Part shown: in pieces, positions 1 to 10,026 of the stretch
How the letters are laid out: every line of letters starts with the position of its first letter
Position numbering within the stretch: the first letter of the stretch is position 1
DNA from: Haemaphysalis longicornis
Lineage: Eukaryota > Arthropoda > Arachnida > Ixodida > Ixodidae
Assembly: GCA_013339765.2 (NCBI GenBank)
Contig: CM023448.1
Location: 20,601,295 to 20,665,294 of the forward strand
DNA: 64,000 nt
Reading direction: 5' to 3'
Translations under genes and position numbers: made by a program
Notes under the pieces: model-generated
What the model saw: only the letters and a program-made list of their open reading frames with translations
What the model was told of the DNA's origin: nothing
Database searches by the model: none

Positions 1-1613
1 AGCGAGCGAACTACGTCACTAGCGAGGGCGCACCGAACGATATATGGTAAGTGCAGTGACGGAGCTCAGTGAAACGAAGGCCAGAGAAACAGCCGCTGTC
101 CACACACGAAAGGTCTCTACCGGATGCTGTACCGCCGCCTAATTTATCAGCCGTGCTCTCGATGGTTTGTCGGCTTGAGTGCGTGCGTGTACCCTGCAAA
201 GGATCCTGCGACACTTTTAAAAACCGCTTTCACTCTTTCTTGCGAGTCTGGATGGACTACGAAAACTACAGTTATCGTCAGCGTGAAGCGGCACTGCGTG
301 ATTTGCTTGTCGGTCCAGATACGCCTTCCGTATCTTCTGTGTTATTGTGGGTTTATTCGTAAAGTTGCTATCGGAAAGCTTTCATTTCTGCAATTGAAGT
401 AAAATCGGCCAACAGCCGCGACATGGCCTCAGTGACTTAATTCGGCCAGTCGAAGAACGTCATGACCGGAAAAAAGAGGAAAAAAGTACACCATCTCCCA
501 CGTGGGAACCCTGAGGGGATGCAAAGCCGTGCAATCAGGATCAGCTACTCGCCGCTGGCGTTTCAAAGCGGCTTCTCTTTCTTGAAGAGAAGAATCCGCT
601 GCTCGACTCGGCCGTTCACGTTCGGTGTCGCGAGCTCTCCTCTGTGCAGCCTTGTCTTCGGAGGTGCTCGCGGTTCTGACACTGTGCTGGCTGGCAGTAG
701 TTGAAGGTGTGCCAGCAAGTTCGCTGACGGAATCGTTGGCGTCCATTTCCAGTCAGCGGACGTTGCAGTACCGACGAAGCAACTGAGCGGAGCGCGGACC
801 TGGTTTATTTGCAGAGCACAGGGGAGTGGAGAGGAGGAGCAGGGTGCATGCGCGTGATTGGACAGCTGGTGTGGAGATGGCAGAGGGGGACCCGCACGCA
901 TAACGCAAAGGTGGTGTGGAGAGGAAGAGGGGAGAGAGTGGTGTTATCACAGGTGGTGTGGAAAGCAGGAGCGGTGCGGAAGCCGGACGACGGACGATGG
1001 AGCGTTGACTAAGAGATGCTTTGAGTCTAAAACCTTTTGAGCGCTTTTCCAAGTTGTCTGATGGGCTTATAGCAGTAATTTTTGACTCAGGTACTTTGCG
1101 ACCCACCAATCTAAGTACTGGGTGTATTGGTGGCTACTGTTCTGCAAGCATTTAAGATTTCAAAAAAGTTGAAAAAAGTGGTGCAGTGTCCCTCTCAGCG
1201 CAAGCAAAACGATGAATTCAGCCACTCAGCACAGATAGCTGAACGACAGTCTGTGAAATCAAGCAAAAACAAAAAAACATCCCCTTCGCGAGGGGCACGA
1301 TTAAATGCAAAGCATTTCCGGGGGCGCACGACGTTAAGTAGTTTGCGTTACGTTAATGTTGTTGCACTTGTTGCTGTTGCTTGTTGTATTGTAATTAAAT
1401 GAAGAGACGTAATAACGTGGTCACGTGACATCATTCATTAGCAGGTGGGTATGATTATTATTCCTCTCTTCCTCTTCTTCTGTCGCTGTTGTTGTTGCGT
1501 CGTCGACGTCTAGATGCCTCTGGTTGAGTTAGTCCCCCCATTCGAGGGAGTCGGTGGGAGACGTTCTTGTTCTTGCTGCTGCTGTATCAGCAGCTTCTTG
1601 ACGTAGTTTGAAT
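1..1613. other. Non-coding stretch, no gene recognised
   Basis: No frame here resembles a protein family I know, and overlapping frames on both strands have mixed low-complexity composition. The only recognisable item is a short motif at about 485-523 (CATCTCCC, then GGGAACCCTG, then GATGC). Near-identical forms recur at 26598-26635, 26905-26938 (inverted) and 35487-35520, so it is probably the end of a dispersed element. The remainder is unassigned intergenic or intronic DNA. Confidence 0.5.
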
Positions 1614-1773
1614 GAGTCAAGGATATATGGCGCGTTCGTAGCCCTCCATTCTGTGTCGTCTTTGTGGGGCAGTGGGTAGAGCACCATGTACCTTGCGTTC
1701 CGCCCGCGGGGTCGTGGGATCGAAACCAGGCGCCGGAAAGTATTATTTTTTTATATAGTGTAGGGGGAGGGGT
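1614..1773 (+). repeat. tRNA-derived SINE (second family), tandem copy 1
   Basis: The unit runs from a GAGTCAAGGATAT head through a tRNA-like segment. It has an A-box-like GGCAGTGGGTAGAGC and a B-box-like GGGATCGAAACC, followed by a T-rich, TATATAGTG-containing tail. The same unit follows immediately at 1774-1935 with a 160-bp period, and again on the minus strand at 56118-56270. Three copies sharing about 150 bp, with Pol III-type boxes, indicate a tRNA-derived SINE distinct from Ruka. The acceptor ends do not pair, so it is not a functional tRNA gene. Confidence 0.6.
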
Positions 1774-1935
1774 GAGTCAAGGATATAAGGCGCGTTCGTA
1801 GCCCTCCATTGTGTGTCGGCTTTGTGGCGCAGTGGGTAGAGCACCGTGTACCTTGCGTTCCGCCCGCAGGGTCGTGGGATCGAAACCAGGCGCCGCTAAG
1901 TAATATTTTTTTTATATAGTGTAGGGGGAGGGGTG
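1774..1935 (+). repeat. tRNA-derived SINE (second family), tandem copy 2
   Basis: This is the adjacent repeat of the unit at 1614-1773, with scattered substitutions. Its tRNA-like part, GGCGCAGTGGGTAGAGCAC, is closer to the minus-strand copy at 56118-56270 than copy 1 is. It also ends in the T-rich, TATATAGTG tail. The direct head-to-tail arrangement suggests local duplication or a dimeric insertion rather than two independent hits. Confidence 0.6.
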
Positions 1936-4231
1936 CGGACTACGATGGACAACTAGAACGGGTGACATCGCGAGTTAAAGAAATGCTCTGCGTTTAAAAT
2001 CTTTTCATGGAACACTGTGTGCATATTCGGTGGGGGCTTCGCTCCGGACAAATAGGTTTAGAACTGTTGAACATGAGCCATCTTATCCAACATTGCCAAT
2101 TTTTGCAAGTCATGGGCATAAACTTGACCAAGGAAGAGGCAGCCGTCAGCCTTTGTTTATAAATATCCTAAAACGTCTAAATAAAAGCTATCCCTTGGTT
2201 TTCGGCATGCATGACGGTAACACCAGCACACGTTGTCCTCATTACAAGATTTACTAACTCCAAAACTGCAAGCGTGAACTGCAACGCTAAGCCACACCCG
2301 TTGCACAGATTTAGGAGCGCTTTAGACTGGTGTATGTTTAGGAATTCGTTAGAACAATGAAAAAATCGTCCCCGTAACCTAACTACCGTCAACAATTTAT
2401 GAATGTTATGCAGAAAGGTTGACGGGGTGGGTACAGGCTGTCCTACAAAAAGGTAAAATTGCTGGAGTGATGATAGTCCGCGCATTTTGTTAAATTCCCA
2501 CCGGGTGTTGCCACTGTGTTGCCGCTATTTTGTGGACGCACATACGGATAGTCGATGAGCCAAGGTCAAAACCACTAGGCTTTTTGTAGTCTCGTTGGTC
2601 TCTGCGCGATTATAAACGGTGACGTTTGGCACTAAACTGTAGCCCATAAAGTTGTCTGGATGCTTTCAAAGATTACATGACTCCAAACACGCACGAATCC
2701 AGACTAGGGATATCATTGGGTTGACCTATAAGGCGATCTCCAGACCATTGCATCCCCTCCATAGTCTTGCACGAACGATTACTTTCCCCCAGCAGGTTTC
2801 GGCTGTGGGGTCTTTCCAATGAATTCTTGTTTATTATGATTTCGCACCAGTGGGTTAACTGGAAGTGTGGATATTGGTATTTTTAACGAATAACACAGTT
2901 GGAAGTGCAGCGCTGTGATTTCGGTTACTTCCCTTCAGTTCCTCTTTTTATAGATGCATTTTTTTGTTGTAAATATTGACGAGTTTCCTAAACATACTCC
3001 TTTCGAAGGTTAACGTACGGCTAACTCGCTACTTTTTTATTTGTTTGAATGTATTTGTGCTCTGTTAGCTTCCGTGTTTGTGTTTTATCACCAACACACA
3101 CCCCTTGAAGTTCAAACCCTACCACTTTGCACGAATGACCACTCTTCCATCAACAAATTCCCTCTTGGTTCGGTTTATTTCTCCTAAATGGTTCGAAAAG
3201 CCAAGAGAATCAAAAGACCACAAGAAGCGCTACTTATAGTGAAAGTTTCAGATAATTCCATGAGGGTGGGAAGAACTCTGGGTGCCTCTTTATGACAGCC
3301 GAGCGATCGACATTCGGTAACAGTGTCCCATTAACGAAACAGTCATTCTTTATCGCCGAAGGAGCGAGAGAGAGGTTGTCTGCCAGACTTCTATTCTCAC
3401 AACCGTGGAGTCAAAAGAATAAATGTTGGAATGGGTGGGTATATTTGGAACGCAAGTGTGCATGGGTAATCTGGAGGCGCAAATACTGTCTTGTCCGTAT
3501 AGAAATAACATAGAATTCCACTGACCGGATCATTTTGCAATTGATGTTAAGCAATCATGTGAGGAACATAAATCTATCCCTGCGTAAAGATATCTTTGTG
3601 CGAAGCACTTAAGCGTCTGTTCTTGGCTTTCCTTAAGACAATGGCATCCGCAGCTGGGCTGGCGAAACTTCAGAGTGAAAGGCATGAGGGCGCGGTGACT
3701 GCTAAGGCAGTGCGAAGAGTCGAGTGAAAGGGTAGGGCAGGGTGTCAGCGAAACCAGGAAGTACAAGCAGGAGAGAAATCGCGGGAGAGTATCACAGCAA
3801 GGAGGATACTATGGTGGGGCATTCAAGAGGAAAACCAAGCTCCGGCCCACACTAACAATGCTGGTGTGAAATGCATGGCTCCAGACATGGCTTGGCAGCC
3901 GCAGTGGCCGTGTAAACGTGACTGCTGCTCTGATAAGCACAGCAAAACCAGAGGCCCAATTGCACAAGTGCAGGGAACCAATGGGGATCGCGAGCGTAGC
4001 AGGAGTAACGAGGCTTGTAATGTAATTCGGTAGCCTTGTTTGCACGCTTGCCTCACAGCTTTTGCCGCATTTTGTCAGGGAAATATTCACTATGTCGCAC
4101 TCATATCTCGCATTGCAGAGGAAAGTACCTACACGGCATCTTTCTGAGTTTTCTTATTCATTTCTCCGCTCGCGATTGTTTTTTTTTTCCGCCCAACATT
4201 GCTTCGTTTGTCGTAATACAGGTTAGCTACA
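1936..4231. other. No gene recognised
   Basis: About 2.3 kb of moderately AT-rich DNA with only short overlapping frames on both strands (for example 2030-2257 plus and 2177-2485 minus). None shows a domain or motif I can name. I see no terminal repeats or tandem structure here. Confidence 0.5.
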
Positions 4232-4720
4232 ATGCAGATGTCCGCAGACGAAGAAGTTGCGCGGGATTTATTCCTCAACCAAGGGCCCGAGGGGCTTTTC
4301 GGAAACTCTGCGGAAGGCGGCGGGATCTTGTGTAACCAGGCGACGTTTCCCGCTTTTATAGACAAAGCCGTCTACTCGTTTATGGAGCCGCGTGGGGAGT
4401 CAGGTGCAATCCATTTAGACGACGTTGAAGAAGGCCAACTCTCACAAAGAGAACGGTAGCGCCAAAAGAACATGAAGTTAAGGCAACGAAATGCGGCGTA
4501 ACTGATGCAACAAATTCAGAAATGCCCCGCGAAATAATCAGAAGCTGCAGAGGATTGGAAACGAGCATCTGATGCCAGAGGAGAAGAGGCCAATGAGGGA
4601 ATGCCGCGATAATTAGGGAAAATGATGTTACCAACAAACTGGAGGTAGCCAACATACGGGAGAAAAAGGCGGGAGCAACTCGAGGAGATGACAAGGTTCC
4701 TGGGAATATATCTAAGGGTG
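4232..4720 (+). pseudogene. Unrecognised acidic ORF, possibly a decayed gene piece
   Basis: A 75-codon frame (4232-4459) starts at an ATG and is rich in Glu, Gly and Asp. Continuing in frame past its stop, the sequence reads as Lys/Arg/Glu/Gln-rich text interrupted by several stops and ends near REQLEEMTRFLG at about 4670-4705. That composition suggests a decayed coiled-coil segment. No family is recognised. A pyrimidine tract and CAG lie just upstream (4180-4222), compatible with an exon boundary, but this is weak. It could equally be chance. Confidence 0.18.
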
Positions 4721-6214
4721 AGCTAGTGCGTCCTAAACGTCGTTACGCAGGCCCAGGTGAGAGTGGGCACATGAGGCGTCTGATAGAGCCTCCTTTACGC
4801 AACCCAAACCACCCCTTTGGCAGCCCAGCATCGACGGGCCAGCGCGCACAAAGACGCACAGGTGAGACACGCTTCGACGACACCTACCTTGGCACGGTTT
4901 CCAGTGCTGGTCTGTAGCTCCTAATATGAATAGCTGCTAAGTACTAGCCACCCGAACACCGACTTCCGAGAGAACAGCAACGGACGGTCGCACTCAATCG
5001 CAGCCACAGCGCGGAAAAAGCAACTTTTAAGGGTCACGCTGCAACACCCCCACATCTGCGCCGGGACAAGGGTAGGCTTTTTAGCGGCCTCATGGGCCCT
5101 TTTATGTGCTCTTCATGTGGGATCTTGTATTCGATTTGTTTTCTTTAGGTCGTTCTGTTGGTAGACTTGTTTTGTTTTAGTTACAAGTTTTCTTTGTTAT
5201 GGATGACTGCTTTGTCATTACTGCCTCTTTCTTTAGCGTATTTATTTTTGCCGCTTGAGACACCTGAAAATCTTTAAGAAGGAACATATGCACAATATCA
5301 ATGTATTGTAGATAGTTGGGGCAAAAAGCTGCAAGCACTAAATATTTTAATGATAATTACGAGTTTCTTATTCATAACTAGCTTGACTATCACCGGCAGG
5401 ATCCCTGTGGTTTCTCGATCCGCACTGCCGTGTACACTTAAAGTTTCCGCATTGTATAGCACCGAAAGTTAATATAGCATTTTTGTTACTAGTAATCGTG
5501 CTGGGACTAATTTTTTTATAATAAAGTGTTGTGATTGACCTTACCGTCACTGCCAAACAAGCTACCTTCTTCACCTGGAAAGAGAACACAAGTAGTATCT
5601 GTTATACTCGTGCAAAACAATTTCTGTGAATGCATGTAGTATTCATACAAAATAATTTCTGTGACTGCATATACCACTGAGCACCACCTGAGGAAAGGAG
5701 CACTTTTGTTTTTATAGGTTCAAACTGCCACGAAAACTCCAGTCCTGAGTAATGTAGTGTTTTAAGCACCCTTACGGAAAACCTGTGCTCGCTTCGCAAG
5801 CTTCTGCTCTCTGGTTACGAAACTGAAACAAATATGAGAAACACTGTGATATAAGTGGATAACATTTGTTCATGATCCTAACCTTCGCTTTCCCCACCTC
5901 AGCGCAAAAGCTTTAGCACCCTGCCTCACCAAGCCAGCGTATCTAAACAATGTACATTCGCCAACATCAGCAAGGCGTGAAACCACAGCTGCAGACGGTA
6001 GTTGAGAATTATCTGACTCGGCGGCTACCATCCATTATTCATGCTCACCGTTCAACCGTTTACCCGCTGTTTCTTCCCTCCACACAGCGGAAATTATGCC
6101 ATCAATACGTGGGTATAGTTACATCTGGTTGGCGAGGGATTCCACCTGCCCAGTGTGACGAGGTCGTCCCTGCAGTATGAGTGCATCTGTGTTTCCCTGC
6201 CTCAGCATTCCTGT
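4721..6214. other. No gene recognised
   Basis: No recognisable coding potential, RNA gene or repeat boundary. The short frames (5368-5589 minus, 5602-5799 minus, 5950-6180 plus) have no family resemblance. Confidence 0.45.
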
Positions 6215-7125
6215 CACGCGTCTCACGCGGCCAAGAAATGAGGGTCGGGTTGAGGCATTCGATTTCCACACAATATATTTACAGAACAAACCTCAAACAA
6301 ACGGGATCATAGAAAATGAAAAAGCATACCACACTGCATAAAAAAAACAAGCACAACCTCACACTATCAAAAATCTAGTCACAAAGTCACTACAACACAT
6401 TACCTGTCTAGGCCAAATTCAAACAAATCCTACCGCCGGTACCACGACGAACCCGGTGCGATGCCGATGACGTGGCCCAGTGGGTCGGTTGGCTTTCGCG
6501 TTGCCGAACGTAGCAGCTCGTCTCGATGGCATGTGGTGGTCTTCGGTGGTCCGGATGACCATGGTGCGATGCCACGGGTTCCTTGAGGCGCACGGCTCAG
6601 CAGGAGGCAAGCAGTAAGAAGCTGCTGGTAATAGGTGGTTCCAAGCAGCCCGCTGCCAAACGGTGCGGTGCCGCTGGTGCGTTTTGGGGCACGGCCCGAC
6701 AGTTCGCCGACGTTGCGGTGCCGCCGGTCAGCAGGAGGCCAGCAGTGCGAAGCCGCTGGTAATAGGTGGTTTTGAGCTGCCCGCTGCCAACGGTGCGATT
6801 CCGCTTGTGCGTTGTAGAGCACGGCCCGAACTTGCCACCATCATTCCCAAGACCTCGTTCCACACTCTCTACTCCACCTTCGTCGTCCTCCTCTTCAGCT
6901 CGCATTCTATCGAGTGAAGCTCCCATTTGCTGGTCCAGCTAACCCCATCCTCGTCTTCCATCAATCTGTGTATCTTCTTCATTGGTTCCTTAAAAATTCT
7001 TCTCGCCATCCCGTAAATCAATTCTTCCTTTTCTTCGTCGTTTCTTGCATCATCTTCTTCTCGGGCGAATCCCCCATCGGGTATGGGCTCTTCTTACCAC
7101 ATGACATTACCCCCCAAATTGAAGA
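6215..7125. repeat. Dispersed 0.9-kb repeat, copy 1
   Basis: This segment starts near CACGCGTCTCACGCGGC and ends near GGGTATGGGCTCTTCTTAC. It aligns along its length with 13633-14545 in the same orientation. An internal block containing GCTGGTAATAGGTGGTT is duplicated with a period of about 131 bp (6621 and 6752), and this is also true of copy 2. A long minus-strand frame (6430-6822) spans the block in both copies, but its Pro/Arg/His-rich text looks like translated minisatellite. The repeat could be an LTR or a non-autonomous element. I see no gag-pol between the copies, so LTR status is unproven. Confidence 0.6.
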
Positions 7126-8173
7126 GTTTTTTTCTTAAAGAAAACTGCTACACACCACGTCTGTTTCTGGAAACAAACTCCGCAGTCCGCACGTCACAAC
7201 ATCAGTCTTATTAAGCTACTACATCAGTCTTACTAAACTACTAATATTTATCACACACCACGTTCACTCTTCACCAAAGCTAACTTCAAACATAGAACAC
7301 CAACAGACATTTCTTCCTCGCCCTCTTAGAATAATCTACTCATGCCTCTACGCGTACATTCTCAGACACCAGTCTACACAAATACTATAATCTAACTTGT
7401 CATCGAAAGCAAACACTTCAATGATCTGTGATTAGACAACACTGTTTCTCAATCCGCACAAACTAACCTCTTTCCTCCTGAAGCTCCTCAATCAGCATTT
7501 CGCTACTGCTATATCTACCTCTCATACACTTACCACAACCTACTCGTACATTCTTTGCCCAAACACCTAATCGAGATCAAGCACTCACTAAATCTCGAAG
7601 TTGAAAACACTCTTAATCCGCACTTCTCACGTACATCACTTTCATGTATGCTTCATTCAGTTAATACACCTTTGCGTTTCAACCATACCCTATTTATGCC
7701 TTATCTTATCACCCAACCTATTCTTCCATCTTCATGAGTCCTCTTTCTGTCCAGGTCCGCTCCATGTATTCCATCAGGTTAGCTGGCCCTTGCCTTCATC
7801 TTCACCTTTCGCTACACTGCCATCTCTGTTTGAACCACCATCAATGTCCGCTTGTCTCACTGCCCTATGACCCGTGCCCTGTCTCCTGTCCTCCTCTACT
7901 GCAAGGTTTCTCTCGATTGTGCACGAGTCGCATGATTTCTTCGTTTTAGTTTTCTTTGCGCGTCTGCTCTTTCGCTCTGCTCTGAAATCGGTACTTTGGC
8001 TACTCCCGGAGGAGAACTCACTGCTTATCTCTTGGCCGGCGCCACCTTTGCTGAGGTGCTGATTACGGAGCTATCCGTTCGTCTCACAGGCCTTAGCTGG
8101 TTGTCTCTGCGTCATCTTGGTAGCGTACGCTAGCTCTAAGAACTTCCCAGCTACCCTATCACTTTTCGCCCAG
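7126..8173. other. Pyrimidine-rich stretch, no gene recognised
   Basis: A C/T-rich tract with many short frames on the plus strand (7555-8062). Their Ser/Leu/His/Pro-rich text reflects base composition. No domain, repeat or RNA gene is seen. Confidence 0.5.
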
Positions 8174-8186
8174 CTCCGCTCACGCA
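8174..8186 (+). repeat. Target-site duplication, left side of the Penelope composite
   Basis: The 13-mer CTCCGCTCACGCA here is identical and in the same orientation at 12601-12613. It abuts the end of copy A on the left and the end of copy C on the right, as expected if the whole A-B-C unit went in as one insertion. Confidence 0.7.
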
Positions 8187-8330
8187 ATGATGAGATAAAA
8201 CGCGCTACCAAGACGAGGACGAAGAGAGAATACACAAGCACAAGCGCGAACTTTCCACAGAATGTATTTCGGAAAGAACCCCTTTTATACACTTGCTCTC
8301 ACCACAAGGAAGTATCGCGCATGCGCACGT

Positions 8331-9747
8331 TTACACATCTCGTAAAAAACAAATTTCTTTTTCGGACAATGATACAGAAGGCGTGCTTACGCAGTTTGCT
8401 TTTAAGCGATCTGTCATATCTGCTTCTATGATTTCGCGAGTTATTTTTTCTCTGGTTTTCCTGATTACAACACATTTTTGAAAATCCGCTTCACACCCCC
8501 CTTCCCACTCGCACGTGCTGCAGTGGTGCGCCAGCCATCCGCTACTCCCATTCCTCACATTAGCGCAGTGTTCACGAAGCCTATCGACCCGCCGCGGTGG
8601 CTCAGTGGCTAAGGCGTTGCGCTGCTGAGCACGAGGTCGCGGGTTCGATTCCCGGCCGCGGCGGCCGCTTTTCTGATGGAGGCGAAAAGCAAAAACGCCC
8701 GTGTGTGCGCGATTTCGGCGCACGATAAAGATCCCCAGGTGGTCAAAATTAATCCGGAGCCCTCCACTACGGCGCGCCTCATCGCCTGCGTTGCGTCGGC
8801 GCGTTAAACCCTACAATCAATCAATCAATCAATCAACGAAGCCTATCGTTTAAGCAGCGCCCCGTCTGCCCTATGTACCGTTTTCCACATGAAAGGGGTA
8901 TTTCATAAACAACATTTCCCACGCATTTGACATATTTAGTATCGTGCTTTTTGGCACATTGGAGGGGGGGTTTTCTAAAAGGATCGCTGGCTTTACACAG
9001 TTTGGTCAATTTGTCCGGCGCAGAAAACACAACTTTGATATTGGCTCGCCCGCCAATTTTCTTTAGATTGTGGGAGACACCGTGCAAATACGGTATAACG
9101 GCGAATTTTGGGCGGCTGTTTGTTGCTGTGATTGGTTCCTCCCGCGTTGCGGCACGTATCTTTTTTAGGAGGGACTCAGCAACCGAAATCTGCACGTGGA
9201 CTGGATAACCAGACTGTGACAGTCTTTGTGACCGTTGACTAAGGCTTTTAGGCATCGTATGGGCACATGATTTTTTGATTGCATTCGTGAAACACATGCT
9301 CGCAATACCTCTTTTCACCAATTTTGTATGCGCTGAATGGTAAGGTAGGAGGGGCTTATTGCTTCGCGGCTGATAAGTCCAACAAGTATGATCCGGGTTA
9401 AAAGTTAAATTAATGTCAAGGAACTGGATGGTCTGGTTAACAGGAAGTTCGTGGGTAAATCTAAGCGGTTTAAAATGTTCTTGGACTATGGTTGACACTT
9501 CAAGGGCACAAGATTCCAGCACATCAAATTTGCAATCGACAAGGAACAAAAAATCATCAAGAAAGCGAAAAACACGAATCACCTTCATTTTGTCACAGAA
9601 GCCGGCAACACCATTGTCTAGTTTAGATAAAAACAAGTCGCTAAGAATGGGGGCAATGTATGCCAATGAAAATTCCTTCTCTCTGAAGATACGGCTTACC
9701 ATCGTACTCAATGTAAGTGGAACGCAGGTAAAACGATAAAAGCTCTA
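8331..9747 (-). pseudogene. Penelope-like RT/GIY-YIG coding remnant (copy A)
   Basis: The minus-strand frame 9711-8833 carries the RT motif C as FRFLDDFLFLVDC, with both aspartates present. It continues into a linker with Cys-rich text and the start of the GIY-YIG nuclease (CGKRYIGQTGR). Ruka then interrupts it. Beyond the SINE the same protein resumes (EHCANVRNGSSGW) and ends near 8331. The N-terminal half of the RT is missing through 5' truncation. Unlike copy C, the linker around 9120-9140 is in frame here, so A preserves the ancestral frame at that spot. It cannot encode a working enzyme. Confidence 0.75.
8587..8835 (+). mobile_element. Ruka-type tRNA-derived SINE, full length
   Basis: The element opens ACCCGCCGCGGTGGCTCAGT (A box region). 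It has a B box GGTTCGATTCC at about 8642-8652 and a body with GATCCCCAGGTGGTCAAAAT, and it ends in an (AATC)n tail. It is flanked by an exact 13-bp duplication, ACGAAGCCTATCG, at 8574-8586 and 8836-8848. The duplicated bases belong to the Penelope coding sequence of copy A, so the SINE arrived after the Penelope element. Ruka is a known tick SINE mobilised in trans by a LINE. Confidence 0.9.
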
Positions 9748-9967
9748 ATACACAAGCACAAGCGCGAACTTTCAACAGAATGTATTTCGGAAAGAACCCC
9801 TTTTATACACTTGCTCTCACCACAAGGAAGTATCGCGCATGCGCACGTTCACACATCTCGTAAAAAACAAATTTCTTTTTCGGACAATGATACAGAAGGC
9901 GTGCTTACGCAGTTTGCTTTTAAGCGATCTATCATATCTGCTTCTATGATTTCGCGAGTTATTTTTT
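9748..9967 (-). mobile_element. Penelope-like 3'-end fragment B
   Basis: This 220-bp segment is the reverse complement of the last part of copy C (about 12310-12533). Its 3' end joins the truncated 5' end of copy A. Its own truncated 5' end abuts the 5' end of copy C in head-to-head orientation. It therefore forms a tandem B-to-A pair on the minus strand and an inverted repeat with C. Open frames that cross it (for example from 9811 on plus) begin inside this inverted fragment and are not the true protein start. Confidence 0.75.
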
Positions 9968-10026
9968 ACGCTTGTGCTTGTGTATTCTCTCTTCGTCCTC
10001 GTCTTGGTAGCGTGTTTTATCTCATT

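Larger units (their letters stand above)
8187..9747 (-). mobile_element. Penelope-like element copy A, 5'-truncated
   Basis: Reading the minus strand, the copy begins in the middle of the RT. The match to copy C starts near C position 11268. It then runs through the RT C-terminus and GIY-YIG endonuclease to the 3' terminal region ending at 8187. It is more than 95% alike by eye to C over shared stretches, apart from a 262-bp interruption by Ruka plus its target duplication. The 5' truncation joins directly to the 3' end of fragment B. Confidence 0.75.

Noticed and set aside
1660..1735. A functional tRNA gene in each tandem unit
   Set aside because: The acceptor and anticodon stems cannot be folded convincingly. 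The dispersed copy at 56118 shows that it is a SINE.
9811..9967. N-terminus of the 413-codon Penelope frame starting at 9811
   Set aside because: These codons lie in the inverted fragment B, upstream of the true 5' end of copy C at 9968.
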